Assembly: GCA_002011835.1 (NCBI GenBank) | Contig: MTPE01000084.1 | Span: forward strand, 1-6,203 | Origin: Desulfarculaceae bacterium JdFR-95 | GTDB taxonomy: Bacteria > Desulfobacterota > Desulfarculia > Desulfarculales > Desulfarculaceae | Length of the DNA stretch: 6,203 bases | Reading direction: 5' to 3' | In this document: piece by piece, positions 4,680 through 6,203 of the stretch | Position numbering within the stretch: position 1 is the stretch's first letter | Layout: each line of letters starts with the position of its first letter | Notes under the pieces: generated by a model | Told to the model about the DNA's origin: nothing | Seen by the model: only the letters and a program-made list of their open reading frames with translations | Databases searched by the model: none | Translations under genes and position numbers: made by a program

Positions 4680-6203
4680 CTAGGCGGCCCGGGCCAGCTC
4701 CACCTCACCGGCGCCACCCGGCCCGAACTCCTCCAGGCCTTGACCCTCGTGACCCGAGGCGACCTCCACCCGCCGGGTGAACAGCCACAGGAAACGCCTC
4801 CGGTCCACGGGGGGCAAGCCCAGTCTCGCCAGGAAGGGGGACCGCCGGCCGCGGGTCCAGCTCGTCACCAGACGGTCCTTGGCCCGGGTGAGGGCCACGT
4901 ACAACAGCCTGCGTTCCTCCGCCTCGTCCTCGGCCAACCGATGCGGATAGCTCCCCTGATCGAGAAAGGGAACGTATACCACCGGGAACTCGAGGCCCTT
5001 GGCGGCGTGGACCGTCATCACCCGCACACCGGAACGGCTCCTTTCCGCCAGACGCGCCAGCTTGCGCGCCAGCGCCCGCAGACTGCGGACCCCCTCGGCC
5101 AGACGAAGGAACTCCACCTTCTCCTCCTCGTCCAGGTCGAAACGTGCCTCGGGCGTCCTTTCCAGGTACCCCACCATCTCCGCCAGGACCGCCTGGACGT
5201 TGCGCGTGCGCCGATACCCCTCCCACAGACGACCCACCAGGCGCCGGAACTCCGCCCCTCGCCAGACCATCCACCGCCGCGGCATGGGCGCGCGGGTGGC
5301 CTCCCAGAGATCCCCGCCCCCGTCGGCCGCCGCGGCCTCCACCGCCGTCCGCCAGGAAGCTCCCAGATATACGCAGGCCGTACGTGCGGCCAGGAAGAAG
5401 GTGTCACGGTCCACCGCCCTCGGCGCCGCCAACGTGGCCACCAGGGCCCGCAGACCCTCGAAACGCTCGGCGCTGGACAGTCCTTCCTGGTCCAACACCG
5501 GCACCCCGGCCTCCCGCAAGGCCGCCGCCACCCGCAGAGCCTCCGCGTTGGTCCTGAGCAGTACCGCCACCTCCCAGGGCCGCGCCTCCCTCCCGATACG
5601 TTCCACCAGCCAGGCCAGTTCCTCCTCGCGATCGCGAGCCTGGTGCCACTCCAGCCGCCCGGCCTCCTCACGCGCCGGCACGTACCGACGCGAGGCCAGA
5701 CGGACGGCCCTCTCCACCAACAGTCGCCGGGAACGCCAGTTCACCGCCAGGGACCTGCGGGTGGTCCAAGGGAACCCTTCCAGCAGACCGGGATCGGCGC
5801 CCCGGAAGCCGTAGATGGCCTGATCGGGATCACCGACCATGAAGACGGTGGCGCCGGGACGGCCGGCCAACAGACGTAGCACCTCCACCTGGATGGGATT
5901 CAGGTCCTGGGCCTCGTCCACCAGAAGGTGCTTCCAAGGCAACACGCCGTCCCAACCGCCGGCCGCCAGCAGCCTCCGGGCCCCGAGGAGCAGGTCGTCG
6001 AAGTCCCACGCTCCCTCCAGGGCTTCCTGGTAGACCTGCACCAAGGGATCACGCGTATGGCCCGCCGCCTTGGCCCGCGTGATCCGCGCCGCCACCCGAC
6101 GCGGGTCCGTCCCGGTGACCCCTGCGGCCTCGGCCAAAGCCCTGCGGCGCACGGCTTCGCCGGCCAACTCCGGCGACACGCCCGTGAGCCGCCGTACCAC
6201 CTC
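4680..6203 (-). CDS. UvrD/PcrA-type superfamily 1A DNA helicase, C-terminal part (5' end outside window)
   Basis: This is an ATP-dependent 3'-5' DNA helicase/translocase of the UvrD/Rep/PcrA group. 507 residues are present. Counting from the right edge, DFDDLL is near 67-72, Walker B/motif II LLVDEAQDLNPIQ near 93-105, and motif III VGDPDQAIYGFRGA near 123-136. Motif IV NWRS is near 155-158, motif V VMTVHAAKGLEFPVVYV near 395-411, and motif VI RRLLYVALTRAKDRL near 431-445. Motif I (Walker A) and the Q motif lie upstream of the edge, so about 100-200 residues are missing. The frame runs open through position 6203; the GTG at 6200 is internal, not a start. Only about 60 residues follow motif VI, with no Tudor-like extension or nuclease domain, so it is a compact helicase rather than AddA or a full-length PcrA. 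It converges on hicB and could act in repair or in maintenance of a mobile element. Confidence 0.93.
   Translation of the reverse strand, partial: EVVRRLTGVSPELAGEAVRRRALAEAAGVTGTDPRRVAARITRAKAAGHTRDPLVQVYQEALEGAWDFDDLLLGARRLLAAGGWDGVLPWKHLLVDEAQDLNPIQVEVLRLLAGRPGATVFMVGDPDQAIYGFRGADPGLLEGFPWTTRRSLAVNWRSRRLLVERAVRLASRRYVPAREEAGRLEWHQARDREEELAWLVERIGREARPWEVAVLLRTNAEALRVAAALREAGVPVLDQEGLSSAERFEGLRALVATLAAPRAVDRDTFFLAARTACVYLGASWRTAVEAAAADGGGDLWEATRAPMPRRWMVWRGAEFRRLVGRLWEGYRRTRNVQAVLAEMVGYLERTPEARFDLDEEEKVEFLRLAEGVRSLRALARKLARLAERSRSGVRVMTVHAAKGLEFPVVYVPFLDQGSYPHRLAEDEAEERRLLYVALTRAKDRLVTSWTRGRRSPFLARLGLPPVDRRRFLWLFTRRVEVASGHEGQGLEEFGPGGAGEVELARAA

Noticed and set aside
4645..4695. Bidirectional terminator between hicB and the helicase
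   Set aside because: GGCCCGG and CCGGGCC can pair, but the loop is 37 bases and there is no T-tract on either strand.
4740..5879. Long plus-strand open frame opposite the helicase
   Set aside because: It has no recognisable motif, and the minus strand carries all expected helicase motifs II-VI.
1306..6203. A true AddAB or RecBCD complex from the helicase and RecB-like nuclease
   Set aside because: The genes are on separate transcripts about 2.4 kb apart, the helicase lacks a fused nuclease domain, and the nuclease is far too short for AddB.

Overview
This is a GC-rich bacterial window with dense gene packing, purine-rich Shine-Dalgarno sequences and Arg/Glu/Leu-rich, Lys-poor proteins. A class III (oxygen-sensitive) ribonucleotide reductase operon points to an anaerobic or facultative lifestyle. 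The exported thermonuclease has a C-terminus that resembles proteobacterial homologues, but nothing here fixes the taxon. A GC-rich Gram-negative is a guess.

Left part, minus strand, positions 1227 to 1: three consecutive genes encode a glutaredoxin/NrdH-like redoxin with a CEKC motif, a radical-SAM activase of the NrdG type, and the start of an NrdD-type anaerobic ribonucleotide reductase with an ATP-cone. They form a coherent deoxynucleotide-synthesis operon: activase to make the glycyl radical, redoxin to supply electrons, reductase to reduce the nucleotides. The ATP-cone reading frame appears to break about 15 bases from the window edge.

Middle part, minus strand, positions 3838 to 1306: three genes read the same way. 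They are a DUF932 protein (a family common in phages and plasmids), a staphylococcal-nuclease-like exported nuclease, and a RecB/AddB/Cas4-type PD-(D/E)XK nuclease with four candidate Fe-S cysteines. The nuclease pair is separated by only 20 bases and is probably cotranscribed. A 266-base gap before the thermonuclease has no convincing gene but holds two 10-bp-arm inverted repeats, a short palindrome and a tandem 12-base repeat.

Right part: a hicAB toxin-antitoxin operon on the plus strand, at about 4006 to 4659, diverges from the DUF932 gene. It has a near-consensus promoter (TTGACT, 17-bp spacer, TATCAT) occupied by an inverted repeat with perfect 10-bp arms, a likely HicB operator. The predicted transcription start falls on or beside the best GTG start codon, suggesting a leaderless toxin transcript. 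Converging on hicB from the right edge is the C-terminal two-thirds or so of a UvrD/PcrA-type superfamily 1 helicase; its Walker A region lies outside the window.

Taken together, a housekeeping-type nrd operon lies beside a stretch of accessory character: toxin-antitoxin, DUF932, two nucleases and a helicase. No integrase, transposase, tRNA, CRISPR array or attachment site was seen. Whether the accessory genes form one functional module is inference only.
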